Assembly: GCF_000426185.1 (NCBI RefSeq) | Contig: NZ_AUEW01000007.1 | Span: 124,001 to 188,000, forward strand | Source of the DNA: Cellulomonas sp. URHD0024 | GTDB lineage: Bacteria; Actinomycetota; Actinomycetes; Actinomycetales; Cellulomonadaceae | Length of the DNA: 64,000 bases | Direction of reading: 5' to 3' | Part shown: positions 16,944 through 24,410 of the stretch, piece after piece | How the letters are laid out: each line of letters starts with the position of its first letter | Numbering within the stretch: the stretch's first letter is position 1 | The notes under the pieces: model-generated | Told to the model about the DNA's origin: nothing | Database searches by the model: none | What the model saw: only the letters and a program-made list of their open reading frames with translations | Translations under genes and position numbers: made by a program

Positions 16944-17621
16944 TCATCGTGCTTCTGCCGCGGCTGCGGCGGCCCTCGCCAACCACGCGGGAACGTCGCC
17001 GTAGCGTTGGTTCGGTACGAGCTCGCCCTCGGCGCTGCACTGGATCAGCTGTGCCATCCGGCGGGCGCGGGTGACGTCCTGCTTGGCTGAGGTGACCCAG
17101 ACCGCGCAGACCTTGCGGTAGGTCGCAGTCGATGCCTCCCAGAAGGCGCTGGCTGCCGGCGACGCAGCCAGCTCCTCGGCGTAGGAGTCCGGCAGGCCGG
17201 CCCAAGGTCGCTCGTGACTGTAGGGCGCCTCTTCGCGGGTGCGCTGCTCCCAGATCGCCAGTCCGCTCGGCTGCATCCGCCCCTCGGCGCGCAGCTTCTC
17301 GACGAGATCGAGATTGACCCGGCTCCAGTGGGAAGTCTTCTTGCGAGGGGTCCAGCGCTGCCGCCGGGACTCGCCGTCGATGCGTTGCGCAACGGAGTCG
17401 ATCCATCCCCAGCACAGCGCCTCGACGACCGCTTGCTCCCAGGTCAGGCCGCGACCGGCCGAGCCCTTGTTCTTCAAGCCCATCCACAGCATCGTCTCGG
17501 TGTCGTGGTGCAGTGCCAGCCAGGCACCGAACTCCTCGGGACTGTCGAAGAAGCGCGCAGGTCGTTCGGGTGAGCCGCCCATCCGACCCGGAGTCCGGGA
17601 CTGTGCCTCGTCGCGTGTCAT
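16944..17621 (-). CDS. YdeI/OmpD-associated family protein
   Basis: A 225-aa protein of the YdeI/OmpD-associated (bacteriocin-protection) family. FFDSPEEFGAWLALHH opens the fold. LWMGLKNKGSAGRGLTWEQA and VEALCWGWIDSVAQRIDGES contain the conserved E-A-L-x-W-G-W-I-D block, followed by WTPRKKTSHWSRVN. The C-terminal third (WVTSAKQDVTRARRMAQLI) is the family's helical end. The biochemical role is not established. The ATG at 17621 is chosen from where homology begins. Confidence 0.88.
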   Translation of the reverse strand: MTRDEAQSRTPGRMGGSPERPARFFDSPEEFGAWLALHHDTETMLWMGLKNKGSAGRGLTWEQAVVEALCWGWIDSVAQRIDGESRRQRWTPRKKTSHWSRVNLDLVEKLRAEGRMQPSGLAIWEQRTREEAPYSHERPWAGLPDSYAEELAASPAASAFWEASTATYRKVCAVWVTSAKQDVTRARRMAQLIQCSAEGELVPNQRYGDVPAWLARAAAAAAEAR

Positions 17622-17690
17622 GCACCGAGTCTGCAGCCGAAGGCGAGCGTCGACATCGCCCGCCACGCGCCACCCCATCTGAGCTGGCCA

Positions 17691-17756
17691 GAGCCCGAGG
17701 CGCTGACCTGCGCCTGGATAAGTAGGCACCACGAAGTGCGTCTCACGTAGGTCCGA
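17691..17756 (+). repeat. Degenerate 104-bp element (copy I)
   Basis: GCGCTGACCTGCGCCTGGAT ... AAGTAGGCACC ... GCGTCTCACGTAGGTCCGAG follows the centre and hairpin of the 104-bp element with several changes. It lies 56 bases past the stop of the minus-strand 82-aa ORF, in the usual orientation. Confidence 0.5.
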
Positions 17757-17812
17757 GAAGTGGCTCCCCCGTCGAGACGGAGCGGTGCGGCCGCGCCGGA
17801 CGCGGCTGCCCC

Positions 17813-18061
17813 TCAGAGCGGCAGGAGGTCCGCACGCAGGGAGGCGATCACGTCACCCGCTCTGTCCTCGTCCGAACAACCGGGGAACCCACCTCGGTCG
17901 AAGACCACGCGGGTGTGTTCGACCATCCCCGTCTCGTCGTCGGTGACGATGCGCCCCTCGGCAGAGGCATACGGCAGCAGGACGCCGGATGGGGGTCCGC
18001 CGCTCACGTTCTCCTTGTGAAGAGCATCGGGCCAGCGTGGGTGAGTTCCGATCAGCCACAC
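17813..18061 (-). CDS. Hypothetical protein (82 aa), possibly a truncated remnant
   Basis: An 82-aa open frame, MWLIGTHPRWPDALHKENVS to SLRADLLPL. It is acidic in its second half (IVTDDETGMVEHTRVVFDR, FPGCSDEDRAGDVI). No domain is recognised, and the abrupt start next to an unrelated SDR fragment suggests it may be the 3' end of a longer gene. Degenerate repeat copy I follows its stop. Confidence 0.4.
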   Translation of the reverse strand: MWLIGTHPRWPDALHKENVSGGPPSGVLLPYASAEGRIVTDDETGMVEHTRVVFDRGGFPGCSDEDRAGDVIASLRADLLPL

Positions 18062-18075
18062 GTCCCCGACCGGGC

Positions 18076-18175
18076 GCCGAGCGCGTGATCGAGCACATCC
18101 GCGCTGCCGGCGGCCGAGCGATCGCCGTAGCCGGCGACGTCTCGGTAGCCGCAGACGTCGACTCGCTGTTCCCGA
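18076..18175 (+). pseudogene. Short-chain dehydrogenase (SDR) remnant
   Basis: About 35 codons read ERVIEHIRAAGGRAIAVAGD then VSVAADVDSLF. This is the characteristic stretch between the nucleotide-binding motif and the NxAG strand of classical SDR enzymes. Nothing before or after continues the protein. It overlaps the stop region of the minus-strand cysteine-rich gene. Confidence 0.65.
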
Positions 18176-18176
18176 G

Positions 18177-18614
18177 TCAGGCCAACGTCACTAGATGCCC
18201 GGACGGGGTGTAGTCGATCTTCCAGTCGGCGTAGACGCCCAGCAGACCGTCGGTCTGGCACCGCAGGGCAACGCTGACCCAGCGGACGTCGCCGTCGTCG
18301 AGCAAGGAGTACCCGACGGCGACGTCGAACTGCTCCCCACCGCAGGGGCAGGCTGCGGCGCCCAGCGTGGCGTCCGCCAGGTACGACGCGCAGTCGAGCA
18401 TCGCGTGCTGCGCCGAGCAGGCCGAGCACACCCGCACGGATGCGCCCTCCTCGTCATCCAGCAGCACCCGGAAGGTACGGCCAGCGCAGCTGCCGCACGC
18501 CGCATGGCTCACGGTGTCGACGGAGTACCCGCCGGCCGCGAACGCTGACAGGTACTCGTCGAGGTCGCCACCCTCGGTACCGAACCACGCCCCTCGGCGC
18601 TTGGTGATGGTCAC
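18177..18614 (-). CDS. Cysteine-rich, probably zinc-binding hypothetical protein
   Basis: A 145-aa protein with cysteine pairs that look like zinc knuckles: ACGSCAG at about 40, VCSACS at about 82, and the CPCGGEQF block near 90. The second half is beta-rich (FDVAVGYSLLDDGDVRWVSV, ALRCQTDGLLGVYADWKIDY). It resembles small actinobacterial hypothetical proteins with a zinc ribbon. No function is assigned. It is single, with the SDR scar abutting its 3' end. Confidence 0.65.
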   Translation of the reverse strand: MTITKRRGAWFGTEGGDLDEYLSAFAAGGYSVDTVSHAACGSCAGRTFRVLLDDEEGASVRVCSACSAQHAMLDCASYLADATLGAAACPCGGEQFDVAVGYSLLDDGDVRWVSVALRCQTDGLLGVYADWKIDYTPSGHLVTLA

Positions 18615-18884
18615 CGGCGCAGGGTAGCGCTCGGCTCGACGCGGCGAACCTCGTACGCGGGCGCGATGTTCCGGGCTTTGCCTCGACCGAGTCGAGGGTC
18701 AAGGCGACGGAGCTCCGCTGGCCAGTCTCGTGGGAATCGGCCACGCCGCGGCCAACTGAGCGCAGGGCTGGGACTGAGCGGACGTGCACTCCGAACGGGC
18801 GCTCAACTGCTGGACGAGAACGCCCGATGCCCTCAGGGGGTCGGCCGTTCGGTCGTCGGTCCGTGACACGACGAGGGGGCACGG

Positions 18885-19676
18885 ATGGGTGGCGCACCAA
18901 CGCCGGCAGGCTGGTTCACCAGCACCGACAGCGACGGCATGCAGCGCTGGTGGGACGGTGCGGGCTGGACGTCGCTCACGCGGCCGGTTCCGGCTCCCGT
19001 CGACCACCCGGGGCAGCACGCTGACTCGCCGCCGCCCGCACGATCCACGCCGACCGATCCGGGTGTCCAGCCGTATGGCAGCCCTGCGTTCGGCACCCCC
19101 GTACCGGCGTCGCCCTACGTCTACGAGGTCACCGACGGGCGAGGGCCGTCGGTCACCTGGCGCGCCGAGCCGATCCCCGGCGGCACGGAACCCAGCGATC
19201 GGCTCGTCATCCACCGACGTCGCCGGACGCGCATGGGGCCAGTCGGCCAGCTGCTCCTAGGACTCACGCTCCTGGCCTTCGGCCTCCTCGTCGCGGGCAT
19301 GATCACGGATGAGAACACCACCCACGGCGACGAGTCCACGGTGACCGCGACCGTCGTCGACCACGAGGTCCGGGTGGACAGCCACGGCGACCAGATCTGC
19401 TCGCCGGTCGTGTCGTTCTTCGTCGGTGGCACGACGTACACCGCCGAAGCGCACAGCGCGACGAGCGACTGCCCGGTCATCGGGTCGTCCGTGACGGTCA
19501 TCTACACGACCGCCGCACCGGGCGACGGTGACGCACGCGTCAAGAGCACCAGCCTGCTCAACTGGCTCCTCTGGCTCATGCCGTTCTCGGGGGTCGTCAT
19601 CGTGATCGCCGCGACCCGCAGGTTCGGCGTCGTCAGACGCGCGGTCGGCGCGCTGTTTCCGTCGCGAGCCCCGTGA
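18885..19676 (+). CDS. DUF2510 membrane protein with DUF3592-like domain
   Basis: A 263-aa protein. Residues 7-32 are a DUF2510 domain (AGWFTSTDSDGMQRWWDGAGWT). A proline-rich linker follows, then two transmembrane helices (around 115-135 and 228-248) flanking a DUF3592-like extracytoplasmic domain (STVTATVVDHEVRVD, VGSSVTVIYTT-like end). Start: ATG preceded by GAGGGGGC. A larger protein of the same plan is at 62631-63887. Members are common in Cellulomonas-type genomes; the role is unknown. Confidence 0.8.
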   Translation: MGGAPTPAGWFTSTDSDGMQRWWDGAGWTSLTRPVPAPVDHPGQHADSPPPARSTPTDPGVQPYGSPAFGTPVPASPYVYEVTDGRGPSVTWRAEPIPGGTEPSDRLVIHRRRRTRMGPVGQLLLGLTLLAFGLLVAGMITDENTTHGDESTVTATVVDHEVRVDSHGDQICSPVVSFFVGGTTYTAEAHSATSDCPVIGSSVTVIYTTAAPGDGDARVKSTSLLNWLLWLMPFSGVVIVIAATRRFGVVRRAVGALFPSRAP

Positions 19677-19791
19677 TCGAGCACCGTGGCGCGCGAAGGT
19701 GCAGGTGAGACGCACCCTGTCCCGAGGTCGGACACGTTCGTGAGATCGCTCGTGCGATCGGGCTGGGCACCTCGAGCTCGACATGGACGGG

Positions 19792-19923
19792 GACACCCAC
19801 GACCGGATCTCCGTCACCGCGCCAGAGACCCTCGACCGCCGCGGCCATCAGCGACGCCTTGTCGGCGAAGTGGTAGGACATCATCCGGCCGGGTGGTGCT
19901 CCGGTGCGCCCGAGTAAACCTGT
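19792..19923 (-). pseudogene. TetR-family regulator remnant
   Basis: About 44 codons, LTGLLGRTGAPPGRMMSYHF then ADKASLMAAAVEGL, correspond to the recognition helix and following helix of a TetR regulator (usual form: GxxxGxxYxHFxDKxxL). The rest of the protein is absent. It lies just 5' of repeat copy G. Confidence 0.6.
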
Positions 19924-19950
19924 CAACGCCGTACAACCCGTCCGAAAGCC

Positions 19951-20033
19951 GGTGGAGGAACGGGCCGAACGTGTCCAACGCCCGGCGCTCTGGCGTGCAG
20001 TGGGACAACTGGGTGAGATGCCCGCCGTCTCAC
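19951..20033 (+). repeat. Partial 104-bp element (copy G)
   Basis: CGAACGTGTCC, GCGTGCAGTGGGACAACTGG, GTGAGAT and GTCTCAC follow the 104-bp element in order, but the 5' end is altered and the last 20 bases are missing. The TCA of GTCTCAC is the stop codon of the minus-strand DHFR-like gene. Confidence 0.7.
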
Positions 20034-20611
20034 GCCGGCTCGTACTCGAGGAGCAGCACGCCGGTCGTCGTCGGGGTGCAGTCGACGAGGCGCAGCGCTC
20101 TCGGGGCGTCGAGCTCACGGAACAGGCGCTTTCCGGTGCCGAGCAGGAGCGGGTGCAGGAAGAGGCTGAACCCGTCGACCAGGTCGAGAGCCAGGAGGTC
20201 CTGCGCGAGGACGCCGCTGCCGAGCACGGCGATCGTGCCGTCGCCCTGCTCCTTCAGCGCCTGGACGGCCGGCCCGAGCGAACCGTCGAGCACCTGGGCT
20301 CCGGCCCACTCGAGGTCTCTCGCGGTCCGGGTCGCGACGAACTTCGGCGTCGCATTCAGGTGAGCCGCCATCGGGTTCTCGTCGGACTGGAAGGGCCAGA
20401 ACGCGGCCATCTTCTCGTAGGTCCGACGCCCGAACAGGTACGCGGTGGTCGAGGAGAGACCCTCGACGGCGGCCTGCATCAGGACCTGGTCACCGTAGGG
20501 TCCGGCCCACCCGCCGTGCTCGAACCCGCCGTCGCGGTCCTCGTCGAGGGATCCCAGACCCTGCATGACCCCGTCGAGGGTCAAGAACTCGATGAGCTTC
20601 AGCGTGCGCAT
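20030..20611 (-). CDS. Dihydrofolate reductase-family (RibD C-terminal-like) protein
   Basis: A 193-aa protein of the RibD_C/DHFR-like superfamily. LKLIEFLTLDGVMQGLGS is the opening strand (FxTLDGV), LFGRRTYEKMAAFWP the conserved GRRTYE helix, and IAVLGSGVLAQDLLALDLVD the NADPH-binding GSGxL motif. HPLLLGTGKRLF gives the PLLLGxGxRLF end. It probably reduces a small pterin- or flavin-like compound with NADPH; the substrate is unknown. It is flanked exactly by repeat copies G and F, so the gene plus repeat looks like one unit. Confidence 0.88.
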   Translation of the reverse strand: MRTLKLIEFLTLDGVMQGLGSLDEDRDGGFEHGGWAGPYGDQVLMQAAVEGLSSTTAYLFGRRTYEKMAAFWPFQSDENPMAAHLNATPKFVATRTARDLEWAGAQVLDGSLGPAVQALKEQGDGTIAVLGSGVLAQDLLALDLVDGFSLFLHPLLLGTGKRLFRELDAPRALRLVDCTPTTTGVLLLEYEPA

Positions 20612-20762
20612 GGTGTTCGCCTTTCGGTGTGATGGCTTCGCTCACCCTCTGTACGAACGGCTGGCGGCCCGATCGACGGCGGCCTGCACAGACTCGGGCG
20701 GACAGGTGCGGTAGCGACGCCACCGCGTCGTTGCCACCAGCAGCAGCTCGATCGCGCCGCGG

Positions 20763-20840
20763 CTGGAGGACGTCATCGAACTTGTCCGGACCCCGGCGCT
20801 CCGACCTGCCGTGGGACAACTGGCTGGGACGGCCTGAGGC
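20763..20840 (+). repeat. Partial 104-bp element (copy F)
   Basis: CTGGAGGACGTCATCGAACT, TGTCCG, CCGACCTGCCGTGGGACAAC and TGGCTGGGAC match the first three quarters of the 104-bp element; the 3' hairpin arm is lost. It is directly downstream of the stop of the minus-strand DHFR-like pseudogene. Confidence 0.65.
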
Positions 20841-20844
20841 CGAT

Positions 20845-21173
20845 CTAACCGTGTAGGAACTCCTCGAGATATGGACCATCAGCGGTGCTCCCGTCGAGGT
20901 CTGAGAGGGCTCGTCCCCGATCACGGGGAGGATCGTCACCTGCAGGCGGTCGACCAGCCCGGCGGCCATCAGGGCCCGGTTCAGCGGCAGGCTGCCGGCG
21001 GGAGACCGCAGTGGCACACCGGACTTCGCCTTCATCCGCGCCACGACCTCGACGGCGTCGCCCCTCTCGATGGAGGCCCGGGGCCAGCCGAGGGTGTCCT
21101 GCAAGGTCGACGAGACGACCGTAGCCGGCATGCGCCGCAGCCGTATGTTCCACTCGTCGAGCAGGTTCCGGTC
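20845..21173 (-). pseudogene. DHFR-family (RibD C-terminal-like) pseudogene
   Basis: The region reads LLDEWNIRLRRMPATVVSST, ... WPRASIERGDAVEVVARMKA, ... PLRSPAGSLPLNRALMAAGL, VDRLQVTILPVIG. This is the second half of a DHFR/RibD_C-like protein (K-x-VxS-x-TL, GS-x-x-LxxAL, VDELRLxxxPVxxG). The frame then shifts to end ALSDLDGSTADGPYLEEFLHG near 20845. The N-terminal third is absent. It is broken at both ends and by a frameshift. Confidence 0.7.
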
Positions 21174-21398
21174 GGTCCCTCCCCGGCGGGAATGCGAATT
21201 GGCATCCCAGCGGCGACATGCGTGATGTCCGCGCCTGCAGGAACGCATCCCGCCTGTACGCGAGGCGCGGCGATGACCTGCAGGCGGGCATCTGCTTGAG
21301 ACGACTCGCGTCCCGCACTTCCATCCGGTTCCTCAGAGACCAGCGCCACTGCGAGGACGGCTGTGCGCCAACGGCCGGCGACGGAGTCGCATGCGCCT

Positions 21399-21418
21399 AG
21401 TTGACCGATTGGTCAACT
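21399..21418. promoter_or_regulatory. Palindromic TetR operator (upstream of tetR)
   Basis: AGTTGACCGATTGGTCAACT: perfect 8-bp arms AGTTGACC/GGTCAACT around GATT, 18 bases before the TetR ATG. A matching site precedes the downstream redoxin gene. Confidence 0.75.
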
Positions 21419-21436
21419 CGCTCCTATCGTCGACGC

Positions 21437-22030
21437 ATGCCAACGGATACCCGGGAGCGGCTGGTGACCACCGCACGCGATCTCGTGCACGGGTCTACCT
21501 ATGCGGACGTCAGCGTCGAGGACGTGTGCAAGGCGGCGGGAGTCAACAAGGGCAGCCTGTACCACTTCTTCCCCTCGAAGCACGCTCTCGGGCTAGCGGT
21601 CTTGGAGCGCAACTGGACGCTCATGCGCAGCCTCCTCGACGAGGCCTTCGACGCCGAGGCGCCACCGCTCGATCGTCTCGACCGGTTCCTGTCGGCCTAC
21701 TCGTCGATGATGCGCACCATGCAGCAGCGCCTCGGTGTCGTGCCCGGCTGCCCGCTGGGCAACCTCGCGGCAGAGCTCTCCGCACACGACCCGGAGATGC
21801 GGACCCGGGTCGCCGAGGTGCTGACGGCCTGGACCGCACGCGTCGCCTCTGTCGTCACGGACGGTCAAGCCCGCGGGGACGTCGACCCGATGCTGGACCC
21901 GACGGTGGCCGCGCGCAGCGTGGTGGCCTGCATCCAGGGCTTCAGCGTCCTGGCCAAGTCCGACGGCGATCCGCGCGTTCTCGAGGCGCTGCGGCCCCTC
22001 GTGCGACTGCTCCTCCCCGCACCTCGCTGA
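21437..22030 (+). CDS. TetR-family regulator
   Basis: A 197-aa TetR regulator. The DNA-binding domain covers residues 5-50: TRERLVTTARDLVHGSTYADVS, then VEDVCKAAGVNKGSLYHFFPSK, a textbook TetR recognition helix (GxxxGSLYHFFxSK). The C-terminal region with GCPLGNLAAELSAHDPEMR matches TetR_C AcuR-like proteins. The ATG at 21437 is chosen from the start of homology. Palindromic operators precede this gene and the next one, so it probably represses both. Confidence 0.9.
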   Translation: MPTDTRERLVTTARDLVHGSTYADVSVEDVCKAAGVNKGSLYHFFPSKHALGLAVLERNWTLMRSLLDEAFDAEAPPLDRLDRFLSAYSSMMRTMQQRLGVVPGCPLGNLAAELSAHDPEMRTRVAEVLTAWTARVASVVTDGQARGDVDPMLDPTVAARSVVACIQGFSVLAKSDGDPRVLEALRPLVRLLLPAPR

Positions 22031-22067
22031 CTCTGCTCCCACCGCACCTCCAACCGCGCGCCCCATC

Positions 22068-22087
22068 ACTTGACCATTCGGTCAAGT
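22068..22087. promoter_or_regulatory. Palindromic TetR operator (upstream of redoxin gene)
   Basis: ACTTGACCATTCGGTCAAGT: perfect 8-bp arms around ATTC, with the core TTGACC-N4-GGTCAA shared with the site before the regulator gene. It lies 21 bases before the start codon. Confidence 0.75.
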
Positions 22088-22108
22088 CAACGAAGTGAGA
22101 GGAACCCC

Positions 22109-22939
22109 ATGACCGCCCAGACGGAGCACGGGTCGTCCGAGTACCGGTTCGACGACCTGCGGACGAGGGACATCGTCGCCGACATGTACTACCGCTCGAC
22201 AGATCCCGCACCAGGTGACCGGATCCCCGCCTTCGACTTGCCGACGCTCGCAGGCACCCGGTTCGCCAGCGAAGACCTCGGCGACAGGCCGGTCCTCCTC
22301 GTCTTCGGGTCGCAGACCTGCCCGGTCACGCGCAGCGCGCTCCCGCCGCTCAACGAGCTGCACACGCACTACGGCGACCGGGTGCGCTTCGTCCTGGTCC
22401 AGACCCGCGAGGCGCACCCCGGTGAGCTCCTTCCGCAACCCCGAACGGATGAGGAGAAGGCGGCTCACGCGGCGTCGATGCGGGACGACCTGCACGTGAC
22501 GTACGAGGTCGCCGTCGACGACATCGACGGCACGCTGCACCGCGCGGTCGGCCCGAAGCCGAACTCGGCCTACCTCCTGCGTCCCGACGGGATCATCGAC
22601 GCACGCGTGCACTGGGCCAACGACACCGCCGCGGTGCGCGCGAGCGTGGAGGGCGCCCTCAGCACGCACTCCGTGCGCACCCGTCGAGGCAGGATGGTCG
22701 TCCCGCTGCTGACGGCTGTCGGGCACCTGCCCGACGTCGTGCGGCGCGCCGGCGGCAAGGCGGAGCGCGACGTCTGGAAGGCCGCGCCACCCCTGGCCCT
22801 CCTGGGCCGTGCCTCCACTCTCCTGCGCGGGCTGGCGACGGACCGGCGAGGACCGACGGCCGCGTTGGGCCTCACGATCCTCGCGCTCGCCGCTCTCGCG
22901 ACCGTCCTCGCCCTAGCCGGGGGCGTGCCGACAACTTAG
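22109..22939 (+). CDS. Membrane-anchored redoxin, deiodinase-like
   Basis: A 276-aa protein. Residues 30-175 form a thioredoxin-like fold: PGDRIPAFDLPTLAG, then VLLVFGSQTCPVTRSALPPL, with one cysteine at the active site. VRFVLVQTREAHPGE matches the REAHPxD motif of iodothyronine-deiodinase-like proteins, with Cys in place of selenocysteine. A C-terminal hydrophobic helix (LGLTILALAALATVLALAGG) anchors it. Ribosome site GAGAGG precedes the ATG. It is 78 bases downstream of the TetR gene and shares its operator. The redox partner is unknown. Confidence 0.8.
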   Translation: MTAQTEHGSSEYRFDDLRTRDIVADMYYRSTDPAPGDRIPAFDLPTLAGTRFASEDLGDRPVLLVFGSQTCPVTRSALPPLNELHTHYGDRVRFVLVQTREAHPGELLPQPRTDEEKAAHAASMRDDLHVTYEVAVDDIDGTLHRAVGPKPNSAYLLRPDGIIDARVHWANDTAAVRASVEGALSTHSVRTRRGRMVVPLLTAVGHLPDVVRRAGGKAERDVWKAAPPLALLGRASTLLRGLATDRRGPTAALGLTILALAALATVLALAGGVPTT

Positions 22940-23118
22940 GTGCGCGCACGAGTCCGGAGTGGACCGCGGGCACGCAGCGCCGGCGACAGCTGGAACTGTC
23001 CGATGATGCCGATCCGATCGCCTCGACCGAGCGCCTTGCGCCCGCGTGTGGTCGCACCCACAACGCCCACACGCGCAGCGGCGGCGGCGGCTGCGCGTGC
23101 GCCACATCGACCAGAAGA

Positions 23119-23222
23119 AGCTGTAGGAGCTCAGCGGTCTTGTCCGACGGGCGACGCCGTGGCCTGCAGTTGGACAACCAGCCGAGGTGGCCGGCATCTC
23201 ACCTTCTTGTCCGAATCCTCAG
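23119..23222 (+). repeat. 104-bp element, full copy E
   Basis: Full-length, 104 bases. Begins AGCTGTAGGAGCTCAGC and ends CTTGTCCGAATCCTCAG. The inner stem is shorter than in other copies but the outer GGACA/TGTCC pairing is kept. It lies 21 bases past the stop of the minus-strand DUF2332 remnant. Confidence 0.85.
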
Positions 23223-23243
23223 GCCGTCGCGCGTCCGAGGCGT

Positions 23244-23513
23244 TCAGTCGTTGACTCTGATCAGGGCGCGTCTATGTGGGTTGGCGTAACCCCGGGTCAC
23301 GCCGTCGACCGCCACGACGAAGCCGTGGCCAGGTATCCCGGGCGCGAGGTGGGCAGTGGCTGCGAGAACATGTGCGCCCTCATTGCTGATCCAGTGCCCA
23401 GGCAACGTCATGACGGAGTCGACGAACGCCGACCGAGCGTCCGCGTCCAACGATGCGAGGACCGCGCAGTGAAAGACCACGAGCGTTGCGTCGGCGGCGA
23501 GAAGGCCGGTCAG
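23244..23513 (-). pseudogene. DUF2332 protein remnant (C-terminal)
   Basis: About 89 codons: LTGLLAADATLVVFHCAVLA, SLDADARSAFVDSV, and HWISNEGAHVL, then FVVAVDGVTRGYANPHRRAL. This matches the C-terminus of DUF2332 proteins (VFHSAVLxYL, WxSNEG, DPHG). The N-terminal three quarters are missing, replaced by the SDR remnant upstream. Confidence 0.7.
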
Positions 23514-23737
23514 CTGAGTGCGGCGGTGATCGCTTCGGCCGGGGTCACGGTCGGGCGTCCGATCAGGCGCCGCAGGTCACCGGAGTCGGTGAACAGCTCA
23601 CCGCGGCCCATGGCGAGGTCGGCGTCGACGAGGACGTGGGCCAGTTCGGCGGGCAGGCCGGCTTCAGTCAGCACCTGGGTGAACCCTTCGGCCGGCAGGT
23701 CCATGTTGGCGATCTGCCGGCCGGAGACGGCGGAGAT
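23510..23737 (-). pseudogene. NmrA-like SDR remnant (C-terminal)
   Basis: Reads ISAVSGRQIANMDLPAEGFT, then LPAELAHVLVDADLAMGRGE, LFTDSGDLRRLIGRPTVTPA and EAITAAL before the stop. This is the end of an NAD(P)H-binding NmrA/YtfG-type SDR. The N-terminal nucleotide-binding half is absent, having been replaced by a truncated arginase-like gene. Its last bases overlap the DUF2332 remnant. Confidence 0.65.
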
Positions 23738-24281
23738 CGTGCTCTGCGTAGCCGACGAAGCACAGCCGATCGGCGGTGAGCAGCGGACGGTGCGGACCCA
23801 AGGCGGCCAGTGTGTCGTGGGCGCCCGGCAGGTCGAGCATGTGCGCCACGCCCATGGAGTCCGCGATCGGCTCCTCCGGGTGATCCCCGGGCAGCTGCAG
23901 GTCCTGCCCGCCGTCGATGTACACCAGGCCGAGGTCCGTCCCGAGGTCCGCGGCTGCCGCCAGGACCGCGATCGTCACGGTGCACTCGCCGCCGAGCACC
24001 ACCGGGACGTGGCCGGCCGACAGGACGGGCGCGACCGCGGCTCGCGCTTCCTGCAAGACCGTCGCGACCTGGGCGACGTCGTGGGGGTTGGTGCGCTCGG
24101 GCGGGTCGGCCCGCCACCGAGCGACCGACGTGTCGCCATGGTCGACGACGCGACGGCCCGAGCGCTCGAGCGCGGGCACCAGGCCGGCGGCCCGCATGGC
24201 GGCGGGGGAGCGTTCGAGGCCTGGGGCATGAGCGGCCGCGCTTGACGGCACCCCGAGGACGCCCAAGATTCGGTTCGACAT
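23664..24281 (-). pseudogene. Arginase/agmatinase-family protein, 3' truncated
   Basis: Opens at an ATG (MSNRILGVLGVPSSAAAHAP) and follows the actinobacterial arginase-like family for about 180 residues: VPVVLGGECTVTIAVLAAAA, GLVYIDGGQDLQLPGD, DSMGVAHMLDLPGA and LTADRLCFVGYAE. It then runs out of frame through the SDR remnant to a stop at 23664. The C-terminal third with the second metal-binding DxD motif is missing, and the first motif is IDGGQD instead of DAHxD. It is therefore probably inactive as a ureohydrolase. Confidence 0.7.
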
Positions 24282-24410
24282 CCCAGCCAGGCTAGACGCT
24301 GACGCCGACGCACCGGCGTCGATCCACGAGGATCATGCAGCACACCCTTGCGCCGTCCGCAGGAGCCGGACAGTCCCCGGGATGTCGCGCGGATCGCGAC
24401 GGTAGAGGCT

